Source of the DNA: Streptomyces roseirectus
Lineage (GTDB): Bacteria; Actinomycetota; Actinomycetes; Streptomycetales; Streptomycetaceae
Length of the DNA stretch: 64,000 bases
Reading direction: 5' to 3'
Assembly: GCF_014489635.1 (NCBI RefSeq)
Contig: NZ_CP060828.1
Coordinates: 9,598,001-9,662,000 of the forward strand
Made by a program: the position numbers and the translations under genes. This document shows positions 8,735-18,298 of the stretch, in pieces; position 1 is the stretch's first letter; each line of letters begins with the position of its first letter. A model generated the notes under the pieces. It was not told the DNA's origin and ran no database searches. It saw only the letters and a program-made list of their open reading frames with translations.

Positions 8735-10027
8735 GTGGAGCAGCCGACCGGCACGGTCCTCACGTCGCTGCCCGGTCCACCCGCCCGCCCGCCCGCTCCC
8801 GACCTCACCCGGCTGCTCGGCGGCCCCAGCGGCCCACACGCACAGAAGACCTGCGCCTGCCGGCGCACCCACCACCGTCACCGCCTCACGCTCCTCGGCC
8901 TCGGCGTCGACCGGGCCACGGTCGTGACGCACGCCGAGGCCCAGCTGGACGACGCGGACCGCTGCCCCGACCCCGGGTGCGCGTGGCACTCCCTCCTCGC
9001 GCTCGTGTTCGCCGGCGAACTGGTGCTGGCGGACCTGCACTGCTCGCGCCTGTCCGGACGTCCCCGCTGGTCCGGCACCGGCCCCGCGGCGCAGGCGGTA
9101 CGGATCGTGCGCAGCCGGATCACTCTCCTGGCCGGGGACCCGGGCGGCGCCCGGCGCATCCTCGACGAACTGATACGGGAACCGCTCGCCGGGACACTGG
9201 ACACGGTGGCCGTGGCCTGGCTCACCGAGGCGCTGCTCCACCTGGGAGAGCCGTACCGGGCCGAGACCCTGCTGACCGGGCGAGGCCGCGCGGGCGCCCT
9301 CCCCGCGCACCTGCCGGGCAAGGCGCCGCTGCTCCAGGCGAGAGGACAGCTGGGCCTCACCCTGAGACGGTCGCGGCACGCGCTCAAGGACTTCCTGGCC
9401 TGCGGCGCCGAGACGGCCGCCTGCGACGTCACCAACCCCGCCGTGCTGCCCTGGCGCACCGGCGCCGCCCTGTGCCTGCGCGAGCTCGGGCAGGACGGGC
9501 AGGCACACACGCTCGCCCACGCCGAACTCGCCGGGGCGAGGCAGTGGGGCTCGCCCCGGGAGATCGGCCGGACACTGCTCACCACCGCCCTGCTGGAGGA
9601 CGGGCCGGCCGCGCGAGACCTCGTGACCGAGGCCATCGACCTGTTCACCGTCTCGGACGCCCCCGGAGACATCACCTACGCCGCTCACGTGGTCGGCTCC
9701 GCCCCGGGGCTCCGACGCGACGTCGTGTGGACGCGCCGGACGCTGCGGCGGATCGCGGAGCTCGCGCACCGCAGCGGGAACCGGCACGCCGCCGACCGCG
9801 CCGCCGACACGCTGTCCGGATTCCTGTCCGTCCACGGCGACCCGGCCCTGACCAGACACGAGACAGAGGTGGTCCACCTGGTCTGGGCCGGGTACGACAA
9901 CACCGAGATCGCCGACCGCCTGTCACTGACGCGCCGCACCGTGGAACACCACCTCTCCTCGGTCTACCAGAAGTTCGGGCTCACCGACCGGCGGCACCTG
10001 TTCCGCGCGATGACCGAACTCTCCTGA
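8735..10027 (+). CDS. LuxR-type regulator 1, LAL-derived without ATPase domain
   Basis: A 430-residue regulator. The C-terminal GerE/LuxR helix-turn-helix (TRHETEVVHLVWAGYDNTE, then RRTVEHHLSSVYQKFGL) lies at about residues 365-425. The rest is a helical repeat region like the C-terminal half of LAL activators (motifs such as AVAWLTEALLHLGE and NPAVLPWRTGAALCL). The N-terminal Walker ATPase of full LAL proteins is absent. It is a paralogue of the proteins at 11674-13071 and 14384-15763. The start is GTG 8735 with GAGGAAGGA upstream. It is divergent from Rrf2 and convergent with the SnoaL-like gene. Probably an activator of the cluster. Confidence 0.85.
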   Translation: MEQPTGTVLTSLPGPPARPPAPDLTRLLGGPSGPHAQKTCACRRTHHRHRLTLLGLGVDRATVVTHAEAQLDDADRCPDPGCAWHSLLALVFAGELVLADLHCSRLSGRPRWSGTGPAAQAVRIVRSRITLLAGDPGGARRILDELIREPLAGTLDTVAVAWLTEALLHLGEPYRAETLLTGRGRAGALPAHLPGKAPLLQARGQLGLTLRRSRHALKDFLACGAETAACDVTNPAVLPWRTGAALCLRELGQDGQAHTLAHAELAGARQWGSPREIGRTLLTTALLEDGPAARDLVTEAIDLFTVSDAPGDITYAAHVVGSAPGLRRDVVWTRRTLRRIAELAHRSGNRHAADRAADTLSGFLSVHGDPALTRHETEVVHLVWAGYDNTEIADRLSLTRRTVEHHLSSVYQKFGLTDRRHLFRAMTELS

Positions 10028-10037
10028 ACAAGGCCCG

Positions 10038-10541
10038 TCACCACGGCCAGCGCCACTCCTTGTTCTCGGGAACCACCCAGTAGTGCTCCAGCTCGACCCT
10101 CTCGAACAGCCACCGTCCGTCCGTGAACACGTAGCTGTCGGCGAACCGGCCGACGCTCTGGTGCACGACGTCCTCCTTGTCGAACCTGACGTACTCCTCG
10201 AAGAAACAGGCACCGGTCGCGCGGTCGCCGTCGACCACCACCTGGTGCACCTGGTTGAAGTTCTTCAACAGCACCTCGGAGGCCCGCTGGAGCTCGACCA
10301 TCTTCGGCAGCAGCGCGCTGTAGTACTCCTGGATCGCCACGCGGCCACGGGCGCCGCCGAAACTTCCGTAGTCCAGGTGCGCGTCCTGCGCGAACAGGGC
10401 GCCGAGGCCCGCCCAGTCCCGGTCGTTGAGACAGTGATGGAAGGAGTTGCGCAGCCTCGTGAGTTCACGGATCGCCTCCAGCTCCCGCACCCTGGCCGAC
10501 AACGCGTCGATCCGTGCCGCCAGGTCCGCCCCGTCCGCCAT
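10038..10541 (-). CDS. SnoaL-like (NTF2-fold) protein
   Basis: A 167-residue protein with a coiled N-terminus (ARIDALSARVRELEAIREL) followed by an NTF2/SnoaL-like cone: LRNSFHHCLNDRDWAGLGALF, then DAHLDYGSFGGARGR, and a C-terminal strand with DGRWLFERVELEHYWV. Family members are polyketide cyclases, hydroxylases, dehydratases or small isomerases, so a role on a polyketide intermediate is plausible but not specified. ATG 10541 was chosen because the NTF2 pattern begins soon after it. It ends 11 bases from the stop of regulator 1 and is divergent from the SDR at 10732. Confidence 0.75.
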   Translation of the reverse strand: MADGADLAARIDALSARVRELEAIRELTRLRNSFHHCLNDRDWAGLGALFAQDAHLDYGSFGGARGRVAIQEYYSALLPKMVELQRASEVLLKNFNQVHQVVVDGDRATGACFFEEYVRFDKEDVVHQSVGRFADSYVFTDGRWLFERVELEHYWVVPENKEWRWPW

Positions 10542-10731
10542 TTCTCTTCCTCTCCAGCACCGTCGAATTCTGTTCTGTCTCCTGCCGAAACCGTGCCCAG
10601 AGTCGCAGCAGCGGGACAGCCGCGACAAGGCCCGCTCACCATTCCTGTGGTCATTCCGAAACCAGTGAATTCGTTCGCCCGATTAAGGTCGAGAAAGCAG
10701 GGAACGCCGGCGACACCCAACGGGAGACACC

Positions 10732-11517
10732 GTGAACCAGTCGAAGCGCATCGCCTTGATCAGTGGCGCGGGCCGCAACATCGGCGCGGCGACGGCCAGG
10801 GAACTGGCCGGCCGGGACTACCACGTCATCGTGAACTACCGCAGCGACGCCCACGCGGCGGCAGAGGTGGTCAAGGCGATCGAGGCGAGCGGCGGCACGG
10901 CAGAGGCGGCCCGGGCGGACGTCTGCGACGCCGACGAGGTCAGCGCGCTGGTGCGGCGGACCGTGGCCGACCACGGACGGATCGACCTGCTGGTCTGCAA
11001 CGCGAACACCGTGACACCGCCCTTCGCTCCGTTCGCCGAACTGGACTGGGAGGCGTTCGCCGCGAAGATCAACGGGGAACTCGCAGGCTCCTTCTTCCTC
11101 ACCCAGCGCACGCTCGCCGTCATGCGTGAGCAGCGGTCGGGCAGGATCATCTACATCTCCAGCACGGCGTCGGACACCATCGGCATGGCCCTGCCCCACT
11201 CCGTCGCCAAGGCGGCGCTCAACACCTTCGGCCGCCACATCGCCGGCATCGCCGCCCAGTACGGGGTCACGGTCAACACCGTCTCCCTGGGTGCCGTGCA
11301 CACCGACGCCACATCGGCGTTCGGCGAGGTCTTCTGGACGTACACGACCGACCGCTCGGTCGTGGCACGCCGGGTGGAACCGCAGGACGTGGCGCGAACC
11401 GTGGCCCTCGTCGCGGACGACGCGTTCGGGTTCACCACGGGCCAGGTGATCCGGGTCGACGGCGGGTTCGAGGTGATGGACCGTCAGTTGCACCCGCTGG
11501 CAGAGAATTTCCGCTGA
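10732..11517 (+). CDS. short-chain dehydrogenase/reductase, copy 1
   Basis: A 261-residue classical SDR of the FabG-like group. It has ISGAGRNIGAA (cofactor loop, residues 10-20), a CNAN motif, ISSTASD with the catalytic serine, and the C-terminal GQVIRVDGGFEV. The catalytic tyrosine position reads LPHSVAKAALN, so histidine replaces Tyr while Lys is kept; the sister gene at 13168-13962 has VAAHSTAKAALN with the same change. It begins at GTG 10732 after GGGAG and runs in the same direction as regulator 2, 156 bases upstream. The two SDRs share long stretches (CNANTVxPPF, AKAALNTF, VDGGFEVxDxxLHP), a clear duplication. Confidence 0.85.
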   Translation: MNQSKRIALISGAGRNIGAATARELAGRDYHVIVNYRSDAHAAAEVVKAIEASGGTAEAARADVCDADEVSALVRRTVADHGRIDLLVCNANTVTPPFAPFAELDWEAFAAKINGELAGSFFLTQRTLAVMREQRSGRIIYISSTASDTIGMALPHSVAKAALNTFGRHIAGIAAQYGVTVNTVSLGAVHTDATSAFGEVFWTYTTDRSVVARRVEPQDVARTVALVADDAFGFTTGQVIRVDGGFEVMDRQLHPLAENFR

Positions 11518-11673
11518 ACCTGTGGGACACCCACAGAATTCAGACCCCTCCCTTGCCGCCCCCGGCGAGGACATGCCAGCGTGTGGGCGGTCTCCGAAAA
11601 ACTTTTCCGCCTCGTGAGACCGGAAGGAAAGCATTCCGGAATACTCCGCTGACCGACGGGAGCACATTTCCCG

Positions 11674-13071
11674 ATGACCACATCCGAAGTGAGCCGGCAG
11701 CGGACGGCGGACGACATGTGTCCCCCGCTCGCGGAAGCCGGGAGGAAACGGCGGGAACTCGTGCGCCGGGGACGCTGGCAGGAAGCGGACGACCTGACCG
11801 AACGGGCCCTGCGCGAAGCCCTGGGCGGGCCGGGCGGGCCGGAACTCGCCCAGCTGACCTACCTGCCGGGCGCCCAGACACTCGGCCACGAGGACGACGG
11901 GCGGCCCGGACCCGGCACGGCGGCACGCGCGGGCGCGCTGCGTGCCCTGCACCTGGCCAATCGCGGACTGAACCGAGCCGAGGCCGTCCGCCGGGCCGGT
12001 CTCGTCCTGGGCTCCCGCGGACGGGACGACGTCGGCGGCTTCTGGGCGGCGGCGCTCACGCTGCTCCACGCGAACGAACTGCCGTCCGTGATCGGTGCCT
12101 GCGCGCGGGCGGCGGCCGAACCGGTGTGGTCCCGGTCGGCACCGCACCGGGACGCGCTGGCGCTGCTGCGCGCGCGGACCTGGGCGGTCTCGGGCCGGCT
12201 GCCGAAAGCGGTCTCGGCGTTCGGCAGGATCCGGGAACGCGGCATGGGAACACCACTCGCCGCAGTGGCCGCCGCGTGGCACGCCGAGGCGCTGAGCGCG
12301 ACGGGCCGACACCGGCAGGCGTACGTCACGCTGCACGAGTGCGGGTTCGACGGCGCGGGCGGGCAGCACCCCGAGCGGGCGCAACTGCTCGCCGCCCGCA
12401 GCGCCGCACATCTCGCCGCGGGGAACTTCCAGTTGGGACTCGAGGACGCCCTCGCCTGCGGTGAGCATGCCGGCGTGTGGGGGGTGCGCAATCCGGCCGT
12501 CCTCCCCTGGCGTTCACTCGCCGCGCTCTGCGCGTCGGCGCTGGGGCGGTCCCCGTTCGCCGTCCTGCTCGCGCGCCAGGAGTACGAACTGGCCTCGCGG
12601 TGGGGGACGGGCCACGCGCGGGGCGTCGCCCTGCACGCGCTCGGTGTCGCTCTGCGGGACGCCGGGGGAGTCGCGGCGCTCCTCGAAGCGCAGACGGCGC
12701 TGTCCGGTTCGTACGACACCCTGTACCTGGCCAGGGTGCGCTACTCCCTCGGGTGTCTGCTGCTGTCACTCGGACGCGGTGACGAGGCGGGGGTGTTCCT
12801 CGAAGGAGCGGCCGACGCGGGTTTCCCGCCGTGGTCCGCCTATGCCGCCGCCACTGTCCGGCGGCTGGCCGGCGGCGGCCGGGCCCCGTCACTCACCGAG
12901 CAGGAGAAGCGGGTCGCCAGGCGCGCGCTCACCGGCCGGACCAACAAGGAGATAGCACTCGATCTGCACCTGACGGCGCGCACGGTCGAGTTCCACCTCT
13001 CGAACACCTACCACAAGCTCGGCATCCGCGGGCGGGAAGAGCTGGTGACCGCGGCACTGCTGATCGGCTGA
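11674..13071 (+). CDS. LuxR-type regulator 2, LAL-derived without ATPase domain
   Basis: A 465-residue paralogue of regulators 1 and 3. The C-terminal helix-turn-helix reads TEQEKRVARRALTGRTNKE then ARTVEFHLSNTYHKLGI (about residues 405-455). The middle is a helical repeat region with the shared landmarks LACGEHAG, NPAVLPWRSLAALC and RWGTGHARGVALHALGVA. No Walker A motif is present. It follows SDR copy 1 and converges on SDR copy 2. ATG 11674 has a GGGAG 12 bases upstream, a little far, so a start slightly downstream is possible. Confidence 0.83.
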   Translation: MTTSEVSRQRTADDMCPPLAEAGRKRRELVRRGRWQEADDLTERALREALGGPGGPELAQLTYLPGAQTLGHEDDGRPGPGTAARAGALRALHLANRGLNRAEAVRRAGLVLGSRGRDDVGGFWAAALTLLHANELPSVIGACARAAAEPVWSRSAPHRDALALLRARTWAVSGRLPKAVSAFGRIRERGMGTPLAAVAAAWHAEALSATGRHRQAYVTLHECGFDGAGGQHPERAQLLAARSAAHLAAGNFQLGLEDALACGEHAGVWGVRNPAVLPWRSLAALCASALGRSPFAVLLARQEYELASRWGTGHARGVALHALGVALRDAGGVAALLEAQTALSGSYDTLYLARVRYSLGCLLLSLGRGDEAGVFLEGAADAGFPPWSAYAAATVRRLAGGGRAPSLTEQEKRVARRALTGRTNKEIALDLHLTARTVEFHLSNTYHKLGIRGREELVTAALLIG

Positions 13072-13167
13072 GGCCGCCGGCACGCCTCGACGGGCTGTTT
13101 CGGTGGCCCGCGCCGGAGGGGAGAGGACGGCCGGACGGACCCGCTGCGCCCGGCCGACGTGGACTCC

Positions 13168-13962
13168 TCAGGTCTGTTCGAAGTGCTGGATCATCGGGTG
13201 GAGCCGCTGGTCCAGGACCTCGAAGCCGCCGTCCACCCGCAATACCTGGCCCACCGAGGCGCCGAAGCCGTCGCCGGCGACCATCGCGATGGTGCGCGCC
13301 GCCTCGTCGGCCTCAAGGAGACGACCGGACACCGAACGGCTCTCCATGATCTTGCGGAGATCCTCGATCATGACCCCCGCGGTGGCGTCGGTCCGGACCG
13401 TGCCGAACGCGACCGTGTTGACGATCACCCCGTACTGCGCGGCGACGGCGGCGACGTGCCGGCTGAACGTGTTGAGCGCGGCCTTGGCGGTGGAGTGGGC
13501 CGCGACGGTGCCGATCGAATCCGCCGCGGTGCTGGAGACATAGACGATCCGGCCCTTGCGTTCCTCCGTCATGACGCGCAGCACACTCTGGGTGAGGAAG
13601 TACGCCCCCTCGAGTTCCCCGCTCACCTTCTCGATGAAGTCCTCCCAGGGCAGCGTGAGCAGCGGTCCGAACGGCGGGTTCACCGTGTTGGCGTTGCACA
13701 CGAGGGCGTCGATCCGGCCGTGGTCCTCCCGGATCCGGCCGATCATGTCGGCGACCTGCCCGGGAGCACGGACATCTGCCTGCACGGCCTGCGCGGAGCC
13801 ACCCTCGGACTCGATCGTGTCCACCACCCGCGCCGCCGCGTCGGCGTTGCGGAGATAGTTCACGATCACGTGGTAACCGCGCCGTCCCATCTCCCGCGCG
13901 GTCGCCGCGCCGATTCCGCGGCTCGCACCACTGATCAGCACCACCTGTTGTGACTGGTCCAC
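13168..13962 (-). CDS. short-chain dehydrogenase/reductase, copy 2
   Basis: A 264-residue FabG-like SDR with the cofactor loop ISGASRGIGAA, the CNANTVNPPF segment, VSSTAADS with the catalytic serine, and GQVLRVDGGFEVLDQRLHP at the end. Like its sister at 10732-11517 it has HSTAK where YxxxK is expected, so the proton-donor tyrosine is histidine. The start is GTG 13962 behind a strong GGGAGGAAA. It is divergent from regulator 3. Together the pairs SDR1-regulator 2 and SDR2-regulator 3 look like a duplicated module. The substrate is unknown; a polyketide ketone or a signalling molecule is possible. Confidence 0.85.
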   Translation of the reverse strand: MDQSQQVVLISGASRGIGAATAREMGRRGYHVIVNYLRNADAAARVVDTIESEGGSAQAVQADVRAPGQVADMIGRIREDHGRIDALVCNANTVNPPFGPLLTLPWEDFIEKVSGELEGAYFLTQSVLRVMTEERKGRIVYVSSTAADSIGTVAAHSTAKAALNTFSRHVAAVAAQYGVIVNTVAFGTVRTDATAGVMIEDLRKIMESRSVSGRLLEADEAARTIAMVAGDGFGASVGQVLRVDGGFEVLDQRLHPMIQHFEQT

Positions 13963-14383
13963 ATTTCCTCCCAGAACCGAGGCGTCCGGAGATTTCCCGT
14001 GACGTGATCTTGGACCCGATCCGGCAGTGTCGTCTCTACGGGGGTCCACCAGATCTCCCGTTCCTTTTCGCAGGTGTCCCGCAACGCTGCCGGGGCCCTC
14101 TTGCGGGCGCGCCGGAAGGGCTGCGAGTGTTGGTTGTGCTGTGCACTGACTTTGAAACACGCGGCGGCGGCCCTACCCGAGTTACACGCTGATTAAATGT
14201 GCGTGAAACCTTTCAAGTGCGGGTTTGCGAGTGCTCTCGCGCGATATTGCGCCACTGGTTTTCTGTTTGACAAAAGAGTGCTGCTGTGACACCGTCCTTG
14301 TGGGCGGACCGATCGGTCCCGAATCTGGTGTCCCTTCTGACGGCAAATGACCTGGGCGGAGCTCTCCGCGTCTTTGTCCGTGT
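13963..14383. promoter_or_regulatory. long divergent promoter region
   Basis: About 420 bases without a gene, between SDR copy 2 and regulator 3. From about 14180 the base composition becomes notably AT-richer than its surroundings. A TGAAACCTTTCA near-palindrome lies at 14204-14215, one base different from the LacI-type palindrome at 1476. A TTGACA hexamer follows near 14268. I see no small ORF with a good ribosome site. Confidence 0.4.
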
Positions 14384-15763
14384 GTGAATGATTCGCTGAG
14401 TGGCGTAGTCAGTCAACTAATGGGGGTAGCGAGAGTGGTCGGAAACCGAATAGAGAGCCAGTTCGTCAGGTCGGGCCGAGTGGACAAGAGATCCGTCACC
14501 GGACTGCGGGCGACCACGCGGGAGTGCGGGACGGACACCTATGTACCGGGGATGTTCCTGTCCGGCGACGGCGACGCGGCCCTGCCGCCCGACGAGTTAT
14601 GCCTCGCCCTGGACAACCTCGACTTCGCGAACCGCGGAGTGGAACGCGTGATGGTCACGGAGCAGGCCGAACGACTGCTCGACTCGGCCGAGCCGCACGT
14701 GAACCCGCACCGTACCTGGCTCGCGATCCTCTCCCTGCTCTACGCCGGAGACCTCGCCTCCGCCGATGCCCAGTGCGAGCGCCTGGCGCGCGACCCCGCC
14801 TGGGCCGGCTCGGTGCGCTGCCAGGAACTGCTGATGCTGCTGCGCGCCCGCAGCAGCCTGCTCGCCGGCCGGGCGCGGCGAGCCAGGAACGTACTCAAGG
14901 CGGTGCTCAACCGCCGTCCGTCCGCGTCACCCGCCTGCCTCGCGGTCGCCTGGCTGGTCGAAGCGCTGGTGCACCTCGGCGAACTCAAGTGCGCACACCA
15001 GGTGCTGCTCGAACGCGAACTGGCCGGCCCTCTGGCCCCCGACCTGCCCGACCGCGCACAGATCCTGGCCGCACGCGGCGCCCTCCACATGGCCGGCGGA
15101 CACTTCCAGCACGCCGTGGACGACTACCTGGCCTGCGGCTCGGTACTGGACACCTCGTCCGTGGCCAACCCGGCGGTGATCCCCTGGCGCTCGAAGGCGG
15201 TGTTCGGGGCGCTGGGCGCCCGACGGTACGACCTCGCGCTCGCGCTCGCCGAGGAAGAACTCATCGCGGCCCGCAGGTGGGGAGCGCCGCGCGGCATCGG
15301 CCTCGCCCTGCACGCCGTGGGTGTGGCCCGCCGGGACGACACCTCGGTCGCCCTGCTGGAGGAGGCCGTCGAGCTGCTGGCGCTGGCACGCGCACGCACC
15401 GAGCTCATGCAGGCTCTCCACGATCTCGGCATGATGCAGGCCCGCCGTCAGGACGTCACGGCGGCGCGCAGACGGCTCGACGAGGCCGCCGTGGTGGCGT
15501 CAGAGTGCGGCAACACCTTCTGGCAGGAGCGTATCGGCCTCGCCCTGGAGCGTCTGGGGGCGCCCGACAACGCCTCGACGCTCACCCGGCAGGAGGAGAA
15601 GATCGCCTACCTGGCCCGCGCCGGGTACAGCAACCGGTGCATCGCGGAGATGAACTTCCTGACGGTCCGGACAGTCGAGTTCCATCTCTCCAGCGTGTAC
15701 CGGAAACTCTCCATTTCTGGAAGAAGGGAGCTGGTCGCGGTACTGAGCCCTGCCGCGTCCTGA
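14384..15763 (+). CDS. LuxR-type regulator 3, LAL-derived, with TTA codon
   Basis: A 459-residue paralogue of regulators 1 and 2. The C-terminal helix-turn-helix reads TRQEEKIAYLARAGYSNRC then VRTVEFHLSSVYRKLSI. The helical repeat part has the shared landmarks AVAWLVEALVHLGE, NPAVIPWRSKAV and RWGAPRGIGLALHAVGVA. The codon at 14597-14599 (codon 72) is TTA, so expression likely depends on bldA, a common device for pathway-specific activators. GTG 14384 is used here, but no clear ribosome site precedes it and the family-like region begins near residue 65, so a later start is possible. A strong terminator follows at 15801. Confidence 0.83.
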   Translation: MNDSLSGVVSQLMGVARVVGNRIESQFVRSGRVDKRSVTGLRATTRECGTDTYVPGMFLSGDGDAALPPDELCLALDNLDFANRGVERVMVTEQAERLLDSAEPHVNPHRTWLAILSLLYAGDLASADAQCERLARDPAWAGSVRCQELLMLLRARSSLLAGRARRARNVLKAVLNRRPSASPACLAVAWLVEALVHLGELKCAHQVLLERELAGPLAPDLPDRAQILAARGALHMAGGHFQHAVDDYLACGSVLDTSSVANPAVIPWRSKAVFGALGARRYDLALALAEEELIAARRWGAPRGIGLALHAVGVARRDDTSVALLEEAVELLALARARTELMQALHDLGMMQARRQDVTAARRRLDEAAVVASECGNTFWQERIGLALERLGAPDNASTLTRQEEKIAYLARAGYSNRCIAEMNFLTVRTVEFHLSSVYRKLSISGRRELVAVLSPAAS

Positions 15764-15800
15764 TTCCGTCCGTATTTCGCTGCGCCGAGTATTTCTTCCT

Positions 15801-15835
15801 ACGCCGCCCACCGTCAACGGTGGGCGGCGTTTTTT
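15801..15835 (+). terminator. intrinsic terminator after regulator 3
   Basis: A perfect 13-base-pair stem (15801-15813 with 15818-15830) and TCAA loop, followed by a run of six T. It separates regulator 3 from the MarR-carboxylase-PKS transcription unit. Confidence 0.9.
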
Positions 15836-15978
15836 CGGGTCGCCGGACGGTATTACGGGTGGGCCGTAGGTTTTCCGCCTCTCCCTTGTGGGGCTCTCCT
15901 TCGGGTGTCAGGCTGATATCGCGGTCATCGACCTTCGATCTGTTTCCTCCGAGGCTCGTCAGGACAGGTGGATCCCCC

Positions 15979-16404
15979 ATGCTTCAGCAGAACACGACGA
16001 AGCGCATAGGATACTGGCTTCTGCACCTGCACCAGCTTTTCGACGAATCCACCGGGCAAACACTCGCCGGCGAGAACCTGAATCGACGGCAATGGCAGGT
16101 GCTGCACGCCATCAGTATCGGTGTGGACTCCGTCGCCGCCGTCGACGTCGCGTTCGCACCTTTTCTGGCGATCGACGGCGCCGATTCCTACCGGTCGATC
16201 GTCGATGACTTCGACCGGCGCGGCTGGATCGCCGAAGCAGGTGATTCCGTCCGGCTCACCGACGCCGGCGCCGCCGCGCACGAACGGGCTGAAGCGCTGG
16301 TGAACGCGCACGCCGTCGTCTCTCTCGCCGGCATCTCCGAAGCCGAATTCCTCGCCGCCAACGACGTACTCGCACGGATCGCCGAGAACCTGGAAAAGGC
16401 GTGA
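15979..16404 (+). CDS. MarR-like winged-helix regulator
   Basis: A 141-residue protein with helical ends and a central winged helix (NRRQWQVLHAISIG, SYRSIVDDFDRRGWIAE, wing SVRLTDAGAAAHERAEAL), matching small MarR-type regulators. It lies directly upstream of the biotin carboxylase gene in the same direction, behind the regulator-3 terminator, so its promoter (15836-15978) probably drives the PKS operon. The ligand is unknown; a polyketide intermediate or product would be usual. Confidence 0.7.
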   Translation: MLQQNTTKRIGYWLLHLHQLFDESTGQTLAGENLNRRQWQVLHAISIGVDSVAAVDVAFAPFLAIDGADSYRSIVDDFDRRGWIAEAGDSVRLTDAGAAAHERAEALVNAHAVVSLAGISEAEFLAANDVLARIAENLEKA

Positions 16405-16505
16405 CGCGAACAGTGGCCCACGCTTTCCCGGCGTGACCTGAGAAAAGCGCGGCCGCCGATGTCTTTTCCGGGTGTTCGTCCTCGTTCCAGGAGGGAGCCT
16501 CAATC

Positions 16506-18281
16506 GTGCGCAAGGTGCTCATCGCCAACCGTGGCGAAATCGCAGTCCGCGTGGCCCGCGCGTGCCGGGATGCCGGTATCGCCAGCGTGGCCGTCTACGC
16601 CGACCCTGACCGGGACGCGCTGCATGTCCGCGCCGCGGATGAGGCGTTCGCCCTGGGCGGTGACACCCCGGCGGGCAGCTATCTCGACATCGACAAGGTC
16701 CTGAACGCGGCGCGGGAGTCCGGCGCGGACGCCGTCCACCCCGGGTACGGGTTCCTGTCGGAGAACGCCGACTTCGCGCAGGCGGTCCTGGACGCGGGTC
16801 TGGTGTGGATCGGACCGCCGCCGCAGGCCATCCGTGACCTCGGTGACAAGGTCGCCGCCCGGCACATCGCCCAGCGCGCGGGCGCCCCGCTCGTGGCGGG
16901 CACGCCCGATCCGGTCTCCGGCGCGGACGAGGTCGTCGCGTTCGCCGAGGAGCACGGGCTGCCGATCGCGATCAAGGCGGCGTTCGGCGGTGGCGGGCGC
17001 GGGCTGAAGGTCGCCCGCACCCTCGAAGAGGTGCCCGAGCTGTACGAGTCGGCGGTGCGTGAGGCCGTGGCCGCGTTCGGGCGCGGGGAGTGCTTCGTCG
17101 AGCGCTACCTCGACAAGCCGCGGCACGTGGAGACGCAGTGCCTGGCCGACACCCACGGCAATGTCGTGGTCGTCTCCACGCGTGACTGCTCGCTCCAGCG
17201 CCGGCACCAGAAGCTCGTCGAGGAGGCCCCGGCACCGTTTCTGACGGATGCTCAGGTCGCGGAGCTGTACGCGTCGTCGAAGGCGATCCTGCGCGAGGCC
17301 GGCTATGTCGGCGCGGGCACGGTCGAGTTCCTGGTCGGGCTGGACGGGACGATCTCCTTCCTGGAGGTCAACACCCGTCTGCAGGTGGAGCATCCGGTCA
17401 CCGAGGAGGTCGCCGGCATCGACCTGGTGCGGGAGATGTTCCGTATCGCCGACGGGGAGGAGCTGGGCTACGGCGATCCCGAACTGCGCGGCCATTCCTT
17501 CGAGTTCCGCATCAACGGCGAGGACCCGGGCCGTAACTTCCTTCCGGCGCCGGGGACGGTGACGCTGTTCGCGCCGCCGTCCGGTCCCGGGGTCCGTCTC
17601 GACGCGGGCGTCGAGTCCGGGTCCGTGATCGGGCCGGCGTGGGACTCGCTGCTGGCCAAGCTGATCGTGACCGGCGCGACGCGTGAGCAGGCGCTGCGGC
17701 GGGCCGCCCGTGCGCTGGAGGAGTTCCAGGTCGAGGGCATGGCCACGGCCATCCCCTTCCACCGCGCGGTCGTGCGCGATCCGGCGTTCGCTCCCGAACT
17801 CGCCGGTTCCGACGGGCCGTTCACCGTCCACACGCGGTGGATCGAGACCGAGTTCGTCAACGAGATCCCCGCGTTCGCGGCGTCCGCCGACACGGATGCC
17901 GAGGACGACGAGAAGGACCGCGAGACGATCGTCGTCGAGGTCGGCGGCAAGCGGCTGGAGGTCTCCCTGCCGGTCTCCCTGGGCATGTCGCTGGCCCGCA
18001 CGGGTCTCGCGGCCGGGGCGAAGCCGAAGCGCCGGGCGGCGAAGAAGTCGGGCCCGGTCGCGTCCGGCGACACCCTCGCCTCCCCGATGCAGGGCACGAT
18101 CGTCAAGGTCGCCGTCGAGGAAGGGCAGGAGGTCCAGGAAGGTGACCTCGTCGTCGTCCTCGAAGCGATGAAGATGGAACAGCCGTTGAACGCCCACAAG
18201 GCGGGCGTGATCAAAGGGCTTTCCGTCGAGGCAGGTGTCTCTGTCGCCTCCGGCTCCGCTGTCTGCGAGATCAAGGACTGA
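16506..18281 (+). CDS. acyl-CoA carboxylase alpha subunit (biotin carboxylase plus biotin carrier)
   Basis: A 591-residue fusion that carboxylates its own biotin and presents it to a carboxyltransferase to make malonyl-CoA (or methylmalonyl-CoA). The order is biotin carboxylase N-domain ([19 protein letters not shown]), ATP-grasp ([11 protein letters not shown]), C-domain, a linker, and a carrier domain with EAMKMEQ, biotinylated Lys556. The start is GTG 16506. It lies immediately before the E-type oxygenase, 18 bases away, and the matching beta subunit is at 26842-28392 in the same row. Comparable genes occur in jadomycin-type clusters, where they feed malonyl-CoA to the PKS. Confidence 0.93.
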   Translation: MRKVLIANRGEIAVRVARACRDAGIASVAVYADPDRDALHVRAADEAFALGGDTPAGSYLDIDKVLNAARESGADAVHPGYGFLSENADFAQAVLDAGLVWIGPPPQAIRDLGDKVAARHIAQRAGAPLVAGTPDPVSGADEVVAFAEEHGLPIAIKAAFGGGGRGLKVARTLEEVPELYESAVREAVAAFGRGECFVERYLDKPRHVETQCLADTHGNVVVVSTRDCSLQRRHQKLVEEAPAPFLTDAQVAELYASSKAILREAGYVGAGTVEFLVGLDGTISFLEVNTRLQVEHPVTEEVAGIDLVREMFRIADGEELGYGDPELRGHSFEFRINGEDPGRNFLPAPGTVTLFAPPSGPGVRLDAGVESGSVIGPAWDSLLAKLIVTGATREQALRRAARALEEFQVEGMATAIPFHRAVVRDPAFAPELAGSDGPFTVHTRWIETEFVNEIPAFAASADTDAEDDEKDRETIVVEVGGKRLEVSLPVSLGMSLARTGLAAGAKPKRRAAKKSGPVASGDTLASPMQGTIVKVAVEEGQEVQEGDLVVVLEAMKMEQPLNAHKAGVIKGLSVEAGVSVASGSAVCEIKD

Positions 18282-18298
18282 CAACCATGGAGAGGAAC

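Noticed and set aside
6545..9877. A 3.3-kb minus-strand open frame through exporter and beyond
   Set aside because: The real gene is 6545-7999. The upstream part runs opposite to the LuxR regulator and has no protein-like composition or start signal.
14204..14215. TGAAACCTTTCA near-palindrome as a second LacI operator
   Set aside because: It has one central mismatch, no sugar gene is nearby, and a single short match in an AT-rich promoter region is weak evidence.
18287..18298. ATG 18287 as start of the E-type oxygenase
   Set aside because: The ATG at 18299 has GGAGAGG at correct spacing and directly precedes the FAD loop; the upstream ATG has no ribosome site.
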